A DNA stretch of 6,905 nucleotides from an uncultured Clostridia bacterium (GCA_947569225.1 CANORX010000050.1:1-6905); one strand, 5' to 3'. Counted from the stretch's first letter, positions 1 through 5,077 are shown. Translations and numbers: made by a program. The notes: generated by a model from the letters alone, not told the origin.

Positions 1-60
1 GGAGTGTATTTTTATGGGCTAGATTTAGTTTTTACTTTTTTGAAAGGAATTGTGAAGTAA
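1..60 (+). CDS. secE: SecE preprotein translocase subunit, C-terminal fragment
   Basis: The reading frame is open from the first base and ends with TAA at 58-60, giving about 19 residues that finish FTFLKGIVK. The hydrophobic segment GVYFYGLDLVFTFL followed by a short basic tail fits the end of the single conserved membrane helix of SecE, the small SecYEG subunit. Direct abutment to nusG is the usual bacterial gene order secE-nusG. The fragment is too short for a family match on its own, so the call rests on position, hydrophobicity and the C-terminal pattern. The gene start lies outside the window. The nusG ribosome binding site (AAAGGA, 43-48) lies inside its last codons, which suggests coupled expression. 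Confidence 0.7.
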   Translation, partial: GVYFYGLDLVFTFLKGIVK

Positions 61-600
61 ATGGAAGAGCAAAAGTTATGGTATGTTGTTAATACTTATT
101 CTGGACATGAGAGTAAGGTTAAAGAAAACTTACTTATGAGAACTGAGTCTATGGGAATGGAGAATAATATTTTTAGAGTTATTGTTCCTGAGACTAAGGA
201 AGTTGAAATTAAAGATGGTATTAAGAAAGAAAAAACTAAGAAGATGTTTCCTGGTTATGTTTTAGTTGAAATGATTATGAGCGATGAGGCTTGGTATGTT
301 GTTCGTAATACTCCTGGAGTTACTGGATTTATTGGGTCTAGTGGTAAGGGCGCTAAACCTACACCGCTTTTGCCTCAAGAGATAGATAGAATACTTCAAG
401 TTGAAGGTATTAGTAGAATTGATGTTGAGACAGATTTAAATGTTGGTGATAGTGTTACTATTATTGATGGCCCATTTAAAGGTATGTTTGGTAAAGTTCA
501 AACTATAGATTTGGATTCTCAGAAGTTAAATGTTATTATAGATTTATTTGGACAAGAAACTGCAGTAGAGGTGGATATTGTTCAGATAAGTAAAAACTAG
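61..600 (+). CDS. nusG: Transcription termination/antitermination factor NusG
   Basis: NusG binds RNA polymerase across the clamp, modulates pausing and termination, and can couple transcription to the ribosome. At 179 residues it has the usual length. The NGN domain is visible from WYVVNTYSGHE (residues 7-17) through the hallmark FPGYVLVEM (63-71) and AWYVVRNTPGVTGFIG (77-92). The C-terminal KOW domain starts at GDSVTIIDGPFKGMFGKV (129-146) and runs to the end. The ATG directly follows the secE stop codon, and the ribosome binding site AAAGGA lies 12 nt upstream inside secE. The next gene follows after 8 nt, and its Shine-Dalgarno sequence overlaps the nusG stop, so the genes are almost certainly co-transcribed. 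Nothing is odd about the protein itself. What is unusual is that rplK is not the next gene. Confidence 0.97.
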   Translation: MEEQKLWYVVNTYSGHESKVKENLLMRTESMGMENNIFRVIVPETKEVEIKDGIKKEKTKKMFPGYVLVEMIMSDEAWYVVRNTPGVTGFIGSSGKGAKPTPLLPQEIDRILQVEGISRIDVETDLNVGDSVTIIDGPFKGMFGKVQTIDLDSQKLNVIIDLFGQETAVEVDIVQISKN

Positions 601-608
601 GAGGTTTT

Positions 609-1268
609 ATGGGGGATTTGAAAGGTAAGATAATATCAGGAGTAAGAAATAGGTATTTTAATGAAACTGATGAGGAATATGAAAATAGTGAACATAAGGT
701 ACGTTTTTTTGCAGTAATAGAGGATTATGGTGATGAGGTTTTAGTTTCTCAGTTGTCTTTTTTTAGAAGTATTGATCCTAATAGTTTAAAGATTAATAAG
801 AATGTTTATAAGTTTTTGAGGGCTGATGTTATTTTTGCTGCTTCTTTGTCACTACTTAGTAAGAGTAATATTAAATATGTTTTTGATAAGGGTTTACTTT
901 CTAGAGATTATAGTAATGTTGTTAAGGATATTAATAATGTTAATTTTGATTATTTAGATAGTCGTACTTGTGATAAGGTAAGAGAGTTTCTTTTTCAGTA
1001 TAATAAAGAGAAAATTAAAGTGGGCTCTGTGGTTACTTTAAAGTTAAGTCAGTCTGAGTTTGTTACTTATTATGTTGTAAGTAAGAGTGATGATACTTAT
1101 AAGGGATTGTTAGTTAATTGTGATCCTAAGAAAGGTTTTGTGATGGATGATATTGTTTATCATGATATTGATTATTCAAGTTTGATAAGTTTAATTTTTA
1201 TGTCTGATATATTAGAGAGTAGAATAAATGATTTAGTAAAAGATGCAAAGTTAAGGTTAGTGAAGTAG
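609..1268 (+). CDS. Unrecognised 219-residue protein in the nusG operon
   Basis: I do not recognise this family. The start is well supported: AGGAGG at 599-604 overlaps the nusG stop and sits 4 nt from the ATG. No signal peptide or membrane span is obvious, so it is probably cytosolic. Two strand-rich stretches look alike: VRFFAVIEDYGDEVLVSQLS (residues 31-50) and VTYYVVSKSDDTYKGLLVN (152-170). Each follows a G-K/S-hydrophobic start (GKIISG at 6-11, VGSVVTLKL at 138-146) and each is followed by a more helical stretch. This suggests two related small beta-rich units, but the similarity is too weak to prove duplication. Loose resemblance to MazF/PemK-like barrels is possible but not supported by any catalytic motif. 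Base composition matches the neighbours. It is the last gene of the secE-nusG transcript, since a terminator overlaps its stop codon. Confidence 0.85.
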   Translation: MGDLKGKIISGVRNRYFNETDEEYENSEHKVRFFAVIEDYGDEVLVSQLSFFRSIDPNSLKINKNVYKFLRADVIFAASLSLLSKSNIKYVFDKGLLSRDYSNVVKDINNVNFDYLDSRTCDKVREFLFQYNKEKIKVGSVVTLKLSQSEFVTYYVVSKSDDTYKGLLVNCDPKKGFVMDDIVYHDIDYSSLISLIFMSDILESRINDLVKDAKLRLVK

Positions 1269-1282
1269 CCTTTTCTTTTTTT
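1253..1282 (+). terminator. Intrinsic terminator of the secE-nusG operon
   Basis: AAGGTTA (1253-1259) pairs with TAGCCTT (1266-1272), including one G-U pair, around a 6-nt loop. A T-rich run to 1282 follows. The stop codon of the upstream gene (1266-1268) lies inside the right arm. The stem is only 7 bp with two G-C pairs, so efficiency may be moderate. Confidence 0.55.
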
Positions 1283-1283
1283 G

Positions 1284-1312
1284 TTGCTTTTATGGTACTA
1301 ATGTGTTATAAT
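1284..1312 (+). promoter_or_regulatory. Extended -10 promoter for the kinase-like gene
   Basis: TTGCTT (1284-1289) is followed by a 17-nt spacer and a perfect TATAAT (1307-1312) with an extended TGT (1304-1306). The predicted start is near 1319, which leaves a leader of only about 17 nt that is almost entirely the ribosome binding site AAGGGGGA (1325-1332). The -35 box begins right after the T-run of the preceding terminator. Confidence 0.85.
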
Positions 1313-1335
1313 GATATTGGGAAAAAGGGGGATTT

Positions 1336-2124
1336 ATGAGAGAGGTTGTTATTGGTGAGGATTATTTTAAAGGGTTAAAAAGAATAGAGTGTAAAGTTAA
1401 TAGTGAAGGATTTATTTATTATGATGAGGCGTTAGTACATAAGTTATTTTATAAGAAAACTCCTAAAGAAATTTTAAAAAGAAAAGAGCAAAAGATAGAG
1501 ATTATAAGCCAGATGAGTGATATAGATAAGTTTGTGAAATTTTATGATAGGTTATTCACTGTTAAAAGAAAAAGAATGATGTTTCAAGGTTATACAATGG
1601 ATTATGTTCCAAATTCTAAAACGTTGTTTGATATGGGAAAATTTTTGGATATGTATAGATATTTTGATTTACTAAAAGCTATTAGTTTATATGTTAAACG
1701 TGTTCATAATATGGATGGTAATATAGTTTTTGCAGATTTAAGTTTTTTTAATATTTTGATTGATGAGTTTTTAGATTTTCATTTTATTGATTTAGATAAT
1801 ATTATGGTAGGAGATTTAGATTGCGAATTTATTTCATCTTTGTCTGATGATTTTTATAACTTTAAAAAAGTTTCTTTAGATGTTGATGATAATTTTGATA
1901 GGTTAACTATGTTTATTTATTTTATTAATTATCTTTTTGATGATGATATTTTTAATATTTCTATGTATGATTTTGATAAGATGTCTGAGAATGTTCAGTG
2001 TCTTAAAAGTGTAAGAAGTCTTTTTCTAGAGTTAAAAAGAGAATATAGAAGTGTTCCTCAAGTTCCTTATTTACATGAGTTTATTGATTTAAAAGAGGAA
2101 GACAGTCATAGTTTAGTTTTATAG
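1336..2124 (+). CDS. Putative protein-kinase-like fold protein, 262 residues
   Basis: Landmarks of the protein kinase/aminoglycoside phosphotransferase fold appear in the right order and spacing. They are a beta3-type lysine in ALVHKLF (K36), a helix with candidate partner glutamates (E51/E55 in KEQKIEII), a hinge-like stretch GYTMDYVPNSKTL (85-97), and a catalytic-loop match running from H124 to ADLSFFNILID with D134 and N139. A DFG-equivalent HFIDLDN (D152) follows, and then NFDRLTMFIYFINYLF (187-202), which resembles the helix F Asp segment. The catalytic D and N and the metal-binding D are all present, so activity is possible. However, HRD is replaced by FAD and DFG by DLD, and no clear glycine-rich loop is visible. 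The substrate cannot be inferred. It is a single-gene unit with its own extended -10 promoter and a terminator behind it. The start has SD AAGGGGGA 3 nt upstream. Confidence 0.7.
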   Translation: MREVVIGEDYFKGLKRIECKVNSEGFIYYDEALVHKLFYKKTPKEILKRKEQKIEIISQMSDIDKFVKFYDRLFTVKRKRMMFQGYTMDYVPNSKTLFDMGKFLDMYRYFDLLKAISLYVKRVHNMDGNIVFADLSFFNILIDEFLDFHFIDLDNIMVGDLDCEFISSLSDDFYNFKKVSLDVDDNFDRLTMFIYFINYLFDDDIFNISMYDFDKMSENVQCLKSVRSLFLELKREYRSVPQVPYLHEFIDLKEEDSHSLVL

Positions 2125-2146
2125 TTTTAAGTTTAGTTATTTATCT

Positions 2147-2180
2147 AAGATGAGCATGAAAGTGCTTGTTTTTTATTTTT
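2147..2180 (+). terminator. Intrinsic terminator with GAAA tetraloop
   Basis: An 11-bp stem containing several G-U pairs (2147-2157 with 2162-2172) closes on a GAAA tetraloop at 2158-2161. A nearly continuous T-run reaches 2182. It lies 22 nt after the stop of the kinase-like gene and ends that transcript. The -35 box of the next promoter begins at the end of the T-run. Confidence 0.75.
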
Positions 2181-2209
2181 TTGATTTTTTCTAGTTACTT
2201 TGGTATACT
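2181..2209 (+). promoter_or_regulatory. Extended -10 promoter for the 74-residue gene
   Basis: TTGATT (2181-2186), a 17-nt spacer and TATACT (2204-2209) with an extended TGG (2201-2203). The predicted start is near 2216, which rules out the upstream TTG at 2166 as the translation start and favours the ATG at 2232. Confidence 0.85.
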
Positions 2210-2231
2210 ATTTATTATGGAGAGTGATTTT

Positions 2232-2456
2232 ATGAAAGTTATAAAAATAGTGGGTGTTGTTTTATTATTTGGTATAGTTATTTATTTAGCTATGGGTTTA
2301 AAGAAACGTATAGTACAACAAACTTGCGATAGTTTAGGTAATTATAATTCTACTAGTGGAGAAGAAGTGATGGGTAGTGAAAATGAAAAGGCTTGGTATT
2401 GTTGTCCTACTAATAAGGATAAAATGATTGATAATTGTTCTTTTTATGGTGATTAA
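2232..2456 (+). CDS. Small single-span protein with four cysteines, 74 residues
   Basis: I do not recognise this family. The ATG at 2232 is chosen because TGGAGAG (2218-2224) sits at a suitable distance and the promoter start is near 2216. Residues 3-23 form one hydrophobic helix. KKR (24-26) follows, and then a polar tail with C32, the pair C57-C58 in AWYCCPTN, and C69. KKR just after the helix leaves the orientation ambiguous: by the positive-inside rule the tail may be cytoplasmic, but the N-terminal MKVIK followed by a helix also fits a signal anchor with an exposed, disulfide-capable tail. There is no lipobox. No clear terminator follows, so read-through into the rplK leader is likely. 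The dedicated promoter and good SD argue for a real gene. Confidence 0.7.
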   Translation: MKVIKIVGVVLLFGIVIYLAMGLKKRIVQQTCDSLGNYNSTSGEEVMGSENEKAWYCCPTNKDKMIDNCSFYGD

Positions 2457-2490
2457 TTAGTTTTATTGATGTATATTGTTTGGAAAGTAC

Positions 2491-2519
2491 TTGTAAAGTG
2501 AGAGATTTTGTGATAATAT
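2491..2519 (+). promoter_or_regulatory. Probable promoter of the rplK-rplA operon
   Basis: TTGTAA (2491-2496) lies 17 nt from TAATAT (2514-2519). An alternative -10 is GATAAT (2512-2517) with an extended TGT but only a 15-nt spacer. Either gives a start near 2525 and a leader of about 105 nt before rplK. Confidence 0.6.
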
Positions 2520-2529
2520 TAGCTCTGTA

Positions 2530-2592
2530 GTTATATATTTATTATGTAACAAGTAAGTGGGAGACATTGGATTATCGTTAATAACTCATACT
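2530..2592 (+). promoter_or_regulatory. Structured rplK-rplA leader with candidate L1-binding motif
   Basis: Two structures follow the promoter. The first is GTTATATA/TATGTAAC (2530-2537 with 2543-2550), an 8-bp hairpin with a 5-nt loop. The second folds AGT (2552-2554) with ACT (2590-2592) and GTGGG (2557-2561) with CTCAT (2585-2589), enclosing AG on one side and GTTAATAA on the other. The combination GTGGGAG on the 5' strand with AATAA-C-C/T on the 3' strand resembles the L1 site of 23S rRNA. L1 is known to repress its own L11-L1 operon by binding such a mimic in the leader. The inner helix is weak here, so the assignment is tentative. Confidence 0.45.
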
Positions 2593-2631
2593 AAAAACAT
2601 ACTAAATAAAATATAAACGGAGGTGTTTTTT

Positions 2632-3222
2632 GTGGCAAAGAAAGTTACTAAGGTAGTTAAGATACAAATTCCGGCAGGTAAAGCTACACCAGCTCCACCA
2701 GTAGGTACAATTTTTGGACCACTTGGAATAAATTTACAAGAATTTTGTACTAGATATAATGACGCAACTAGAGATAAAATGGGAGATATTATTCCTTGTG
2801 AGGTAAGTGTTTATGAAGATAGAACATTTGATTTTGTACTTAAGACTCCACCTGCAGCTTCACTTTTATTAAAAGTAGCTGGACTTAATAAGGGTGGTGT
2901 TAAAGGTGCTAATGAGACTGTGGCAACTATTACTGCTGAACAATTAAAAGAAGTAGCTTCAATTAAATTACCTGATTTAAATACTAATGATATCAATCAA
3001 GCTATGAAAATAGTAGCTGGTACAGCAAGAAATATGGGTATTGCTGTTAAGGGATTGAATGATCAAGAGTTAGCAAATCAGGCTATGGATGCAAAAGAAG
3101 CAGAAGCTGAGGCAGCTAAATTAGAAGAGTCTCTTGAGGCAATGGAACAAGAAGCTAAGTTAATGGCTGATTCTGAATTGCCTGAAGTAGAAACTATAGA
3201 ACAAAAAGAAGAAACAGAATAA
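2632..3222 (+). CDS. rplK: Large-subunit ribosomal protein L11 (uL11) with acidic C-terminal extension
   Basis: L11 forms the base of the GTPase-associated stalk and binds helices 43/44 of 23S rRNA. The GTG at 2632 is the start: GGAGGTG (2619-2625) lies 6 nt upstream, and the protein then begins MAKKVTKVVK as in homologs. The farther upstream in-frame GTG at 2623 lies inside the SD itself. The core runs from the N-terminal domain (IQIPAGKATPAPPVG) through VYEDRTFDFVLKTPPAASLL (residues 60-79) to GTARNMGI (130-137). Homologs stop near residue 141, but this protein continues to 196 with an Ala/Glu/Lys-rich, strongly acidic and probably helical tail. In the linker, the usual PVGPALGQ reads PVGTIFGP, so Pro26 (E. 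coli numbering) is Thr. It is the first gene of the L11-L1 operon, with rplA 57 nt downstream. Confidence 0.96.
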   Translation: MAKKVTKVVKIQIPAGKATPAPPVGTIFGPLGINLQEFCTRYNDATRDKMGDIIPCEVSVYEDRTFDFVLKTPPAASLLLKVAGLNKGGVKGANETVATITAEQLKEVASIKLPDLNTNDINQAMKIVAGTARNMGIAVKGLNDQELANQAMDAKEAEAEAAKLEESLEAMEQEAKLMADSELPEVETIEQKEETE

Positions 3223-3258
3223 TAATTTAAATATACGAGTAAATAAATAATCCAAATA

Positions 3259-3307
3259 CCACATAAAGGAGGAAAAGATATGAAACGTAGAGGACGCGTT
3301 TATGTGG
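3259..3307 (+). repeat. Inverted repeat enclosing the rplA ribosome binding site and start codon
   Basis: CCACATAAA (3259-3267) and TTTATGTGG (3299-3307) are perfect 9-nt inverted repeats. The 31-nt loop holds GGAGG and the rplA ATG. As RNA this hairpin would present or restrain the rplA initiation region. The left arm is preceded by AAATA and the right arm is followed by AAG. These are also the elements that flank CCAC/GTGG in the L1 site of 23S rRNA, but here they occur in permuted order. The function is inference. Confidence 0.45.
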
Positions 3308-3972
3308 AAGCTTCTAGTAAAGTTGATAAATCAAAAGTATATCAACCAGAGGAAGCGGTTGAACTAGTAAAGTCTCTTTCTAAAAGAAAATTTGATGAAA
3401 CTGTTGAAGTTGCACTAAATTTAAATATTGATACAACTAAAAGTGATCAACAAGTAAGAAGTTCTTTTACTCTTCCTCATGGAACAGGTAAGACAAAAAG
3501 AATTTTAGTTGTTACTAAGACAAAGGCAGAAGAAGCTAAGAATGCTGGTGCTCAATATGTTGGTGCAGAAGAAATGGTTGAAAAAATTTCTAAAGAGAAC
3601 TGGTTTGATTTCGATGTAATCGTTGCAACACCTGAAATGATGGTGGCTCTTGGTAAGATTGGTAAGGTTTTAGGACCTAAAGGACTTATGCCTAATCCTA
3701 AGACTGGAACAGTTACTACTAATGTAGAGACAGCTATAGAGAATATCAAAAAAGGTATGATTGAATATAGAGCTGATGCTAAAGGGAATGTACACGCTAT
3801 AATAGGTAAAGTTAGCTTTGATGCAAATAAATTGAGTGAGAACTTAGTTGCGTTTGTTAATGAAGTTATTAAGAATAAGCCTAGTGGTGTTAGAGGTACT
3901 TTTGTAAAGAATATTACAATTTCAAGTACTATGGGGCCTGGAGTTAGAATAGATTTAACTAGATTTAACTAA
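3280..3972 (+). CDS. rplA: Large-subunit ribosomal protein L1 (uL1)
   Basis: L1 forms the mobile L1 stalk at the E site, helps release deacylated tRNA, and represses its own operon by binding leader mRNA. At 230 residues it has the normal length. The family signature is GKIGKVLGPKGLMPNPKTGT (125-144). The N-terminal domain shows LPHGTGKTKRILVV (65-78), and the C-terminus ends with the expected strand region around NITISSTMGPGVRIDL (211-226). The start has a near-perfect AAAGGAGG (3265-3272) 7 nt upstream of the ATG. It follows rplK after 57 nt without a terminator, so the two are co-transcribed. No terminator is visible behind it, and some transcripts may continue into the rplJ leader. Confidence 0.97.
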   Translation: MKRRGRVYVEASSKVDKSKVYQPEEAVELVKSLSKRKFDETVEVALNLNIDTTKSDQQVRSSFTLPHGTGKTKRILVVTKTKAEEAKNAGAQYVGAEEMVEKISKENWFDFDVIVATPEMMVALGKIGKVLGPKGLMPNPKTGTVTTNVETAIENIKKGMIEYRADAKGNVHAIIGKVSFDANKLSENLVAFVNEVIKNKPSGVRGTFVKNITISSTMGPGVRIDLTRFN

Positions 3973-3978
3973 AAGGTA

Positions 3979-4007
3979 TTTACAAATTAATAATTGTATA
4001 GTAAAAT
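3979..4007 (+). promoter_or_regulatory. Promoter of the rplJ-rplL operon
   Basis: TTTACA (3979-3984), a 17-nt spacer and TAAAAT (4002-4007). Unlike most of the other promoters in this window, it lacks the extended TG. The predicted start is near 4014, immediately before the L10 leader. Confidence 0.75.
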
Positions 4008-4013
4008 ACAATT
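3992..4013. repeat. 8-bp inverted repeat over the rplJ -10 region
   Basis: AATTGTAT (3992-3999) and ATACAATT (4006-4013) form a perfect palindrome with a 6-nt spacer, and the -10 box lies between and within the arms. As DNA it could be an operator. As RNA from upstream read-through it would be an all-A/U-rich hairpin without a T-run. In such AT-rich sequence, chance is a real possibility. Confidence 0.35.
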
Positions 4014-4100
4014 TATCAGTTGACCAAAGACAGTAGGTGTTAATAAATCCTACCGAGGGAAATTTCTTTTATGGGTTTTCCTCTTTGGAAAACTTATTTT
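4014..4100 (+). promoter_or_regulatory. L10 ribosomal protein leader (rplJL autoregulatory RNA)
   Basis: The conserved core of the Gram-positive L10 leader is visible: GACCAAAGACAGTAGGTG (4022-4039) and CCTACCGAGGG (4049-4059). GTAGG (4033-4037) pairs with CCTAC (4049-4053). CCAAAGA (4024-4030) can pair with TCTTTGG (4082-4088), and GAGGGAAA (4055-4062) can pair with TTTTCCTC (4076-4083). The last two pairings compete with each other and with the terminator at 4073-4100. In Bacillus subtilis the L10(L12)4 complex represses rplJL by transcription attenuation with anti-antiterminator, antiterminator and terminator forms. The same mutually exclusive layout is present here. Confidence 0.9.
4073..4100 (+). 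terminator. Attenuator terminator within the L10 leader
   Basis: GTTTTCC (4075-4081) pairs perfectly with GGAAAAC (4087-4093) around a TCTTT loop. It can be extended by two G-U pairs (4073-4074 with 4094-4095), and TATTTT follows. Both arms are shared with the alternative leader helices, as expected for a conditional terminator. It lies 22 nt before the rplJ start codon. Confidence 0.65.
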
Positions 4101-4121
4101 AATAATAAAAGGAGGACGAGT

Positions 4122-4625
4122 ATGGCAAGTGAAAGAAGTCTTGGACTTAAGAAAGCGATTGTTAGCGAGATTAGTTCTAAAATTGATGAGTCTAAAACAA
4201 TTTTGTTAGTTGATTATCAAGGTATGGATGTTCAAAGTGAGAATGCGCTTAGACAAAGTTTAAAGGATACTGGAAGTGACCTAAAGGTATATAAAAACAC
4301 TTTAGCATCGCTTGCGTTTAAAGACAAAGGTATTAAGTTAGATGATTATATGACTGGACCAAATGCTTTCATTTTTAGTAAAGATATTATTGAGCCTATT
4401 AAGTTAGTTAGTGGCGTTGCTAAGACAAACGAGAATTTAACTATTAAGGCTGGATATATTGATGGAGAGTTTGCATCAGTAGAGACTATTAATGAATATG
4501 CTAGTATTCCAAGTTATGAGGGACTACTTACTATGTTTGCAGGTGGACTTATTGAACACGTTAAGAACTTTAGTATAGCACTTAACTTACATGCTGAAAA
4601 TTTAGAAAAGGGAGGAAATGAATAA
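4122..4625 (+). CDS. rplJ: Large-subunit ribosomal protein L10 (uL10)
   Basis: L10 anchors the L12 dimers to the ribosomal stalk base and, complexed with L12, regulates its own operon. The 167 residues match the family length. Typical features are the N-terminal helix [15 protein letters not shown] (7-21), [21 protein letters not shown] (27-47) with the VYKNTL segment (57-62), and a C-terminal amphipathic helix from [21 protein letters not shown] (134-154), which binds L12. The ATG at 4122 is the start: AAAAGGAGG (4107-4115) is 6 nt upstream. An in-frame ATG at 4071 would place a 17-residue extension inside the L10 leader hairpins and is rejected. The stop overlaps the rplL start by one base (TAATG), implying translational coupling. 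Confidence 0.96.
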   Translation: MASERSLGLKKAIVSEISSKIDESKTILLVDYQGMDVQSENALRQSLKDTGSDLKVYKNTLASLAFKDKGIKLDDYMTGPNAFIFSKDIIEPIKLVSGVAKTNENLTIKAGYIDGEFASVETINEYASIPSYEGLLTMFAGGLIEHVKNFSIALNLHAENLEKGGNE

Positions 4626-4996
4626 TGGCAAAGATTGAAAATAAAGATATTATCGAAGCAATTAAAGAGAAAACTATTCTAGAAGTTAAAGAATTAGTTG
4701 ATATGATGAAAGAGGAGTTTGGAGTAGATCCAAGTGCAGTAGCTGTAGCAGTAGCACCAGCTGGAGGAGCTAGCGAGGATGCAGGAGATGTTACTAAGAC
4801 TGTTGTTTTAAAAGAAGCTGGAGGAGCTAAGTTACAAGTTATTAAAGTAATTAGAGAGATTACTGGTCTTGGACTTAAAGAAGCTAAAGATTTAGCTGAT
4901 AATGGTGGTAATATTAAAGAAAATGTTTCTCAAGATGAAGCTAATGAAATTAAAGCTAAGTTAGAAGAAGCAGGAGCAACTGTTGAATTAAAGTAG
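4625..4996 (+). CDS. rplL: Large-subunit ribosomal protein L7/L12 (bL12)
   Basis: L12 is the multi-copy stalk protein that recruits translation GTPases. It has 123 residues and the standard layout. The N-terminal dimerisation/L10-binding region is about residues 1-33, a flexible Ala/Gly hinge covers about 36-53 ([13 protein letters not shown]), and the C-terminal domain carries the factor-binding surface [18 protein letters not shown] (73-90). It ends [14 protein letters not shown] (4610-4615) sits 9 nt before the ATG, inside rplJ. It ends with tandem in-frame stops TAG-TAA (4994-4999). It is last in the L10-L12 operon, since a strong terminator follows 7 nt after the stop. Confidence 0.98.
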   Translation: MAKIENKDIIEAIKEKTILEVKELVDMMKEEFGVDPSAVAVAVAPAGGASEDAGDVTKTVVLKEAGGAKLQVIKVIREITGLGLKEAKDLADNGGNIKENVSQDEANEIKAKLEEAGATVELK

Positions 4997-5003
4997 TAAA
5001 TAT

Positions 5004-5028
5004 AAGCCTTTTTATGTAAGGCTTTTTT
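5004..5028 (+). terminator. Intrinsic terminator of the rplJ-rplL operon
   Basis: AAGCCTT (5004-5010) and AAGGCTT (5018-5024) form a perfect 7-bp stem with a 7-nt loop, and the T-run continues to 5028. It separates the L12 gene from the structured RNA downstream. Confidence 0.9.
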
Positions 5029-5077
5029 GCGTTTATAGGAGAAATGGTGTTATAAAAAATTAATATTTAATGTTTAT

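Noticed and set aside
2166..2231. A longer form of the 74-residue protein starting at TTG 2166 or ATG 2217
   Set aside because: The promoter at 2181-2209 would start transcription near 2216, after the TTG and at the very edge of the ATG at 2217. Only the ATG at 2232 has a proper SD.
2623..2631. L11 starting at GTG 2623
   Set aside because: That codon is part of the Shine-Dalgarno sequence GGAGGTG. GTG 2632 gives the standard MAKKV start.
2811..2996. Minus-strand open frame of 61 codons inside rplK
   Set aside because: It lies wholly opposite conserved rplK codons, has no promoter or SD, and its sequence is a shadow of the coding strand.
3552..3749. Minus-strand open frame of 65 codons inside rplA
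   Set aside because: It is antisense to the conserved L1 signature region and no initiation signals were seen.
3992..4013. Terminator for the rplK-rplA operon
   Set aside because: The hairpin has only one G-C pair per arm and no T-run follows. It overlaps a promoter, so it is listed as a palindrome only.
4071..4121. A 17-residue N-terminal extension of L10 from the ATG at 4071
   Set aside because: It lies inside the L10 leader hairpins, has no SD, and the ATG at 4122 with AAAAGGAGG upstream gives the conserved N-terminus.
5044..5055. ATG with GGAG just upstream after the rplL terminator
   Set aside because: The frame is only three codons long and the SD spacing is too short.
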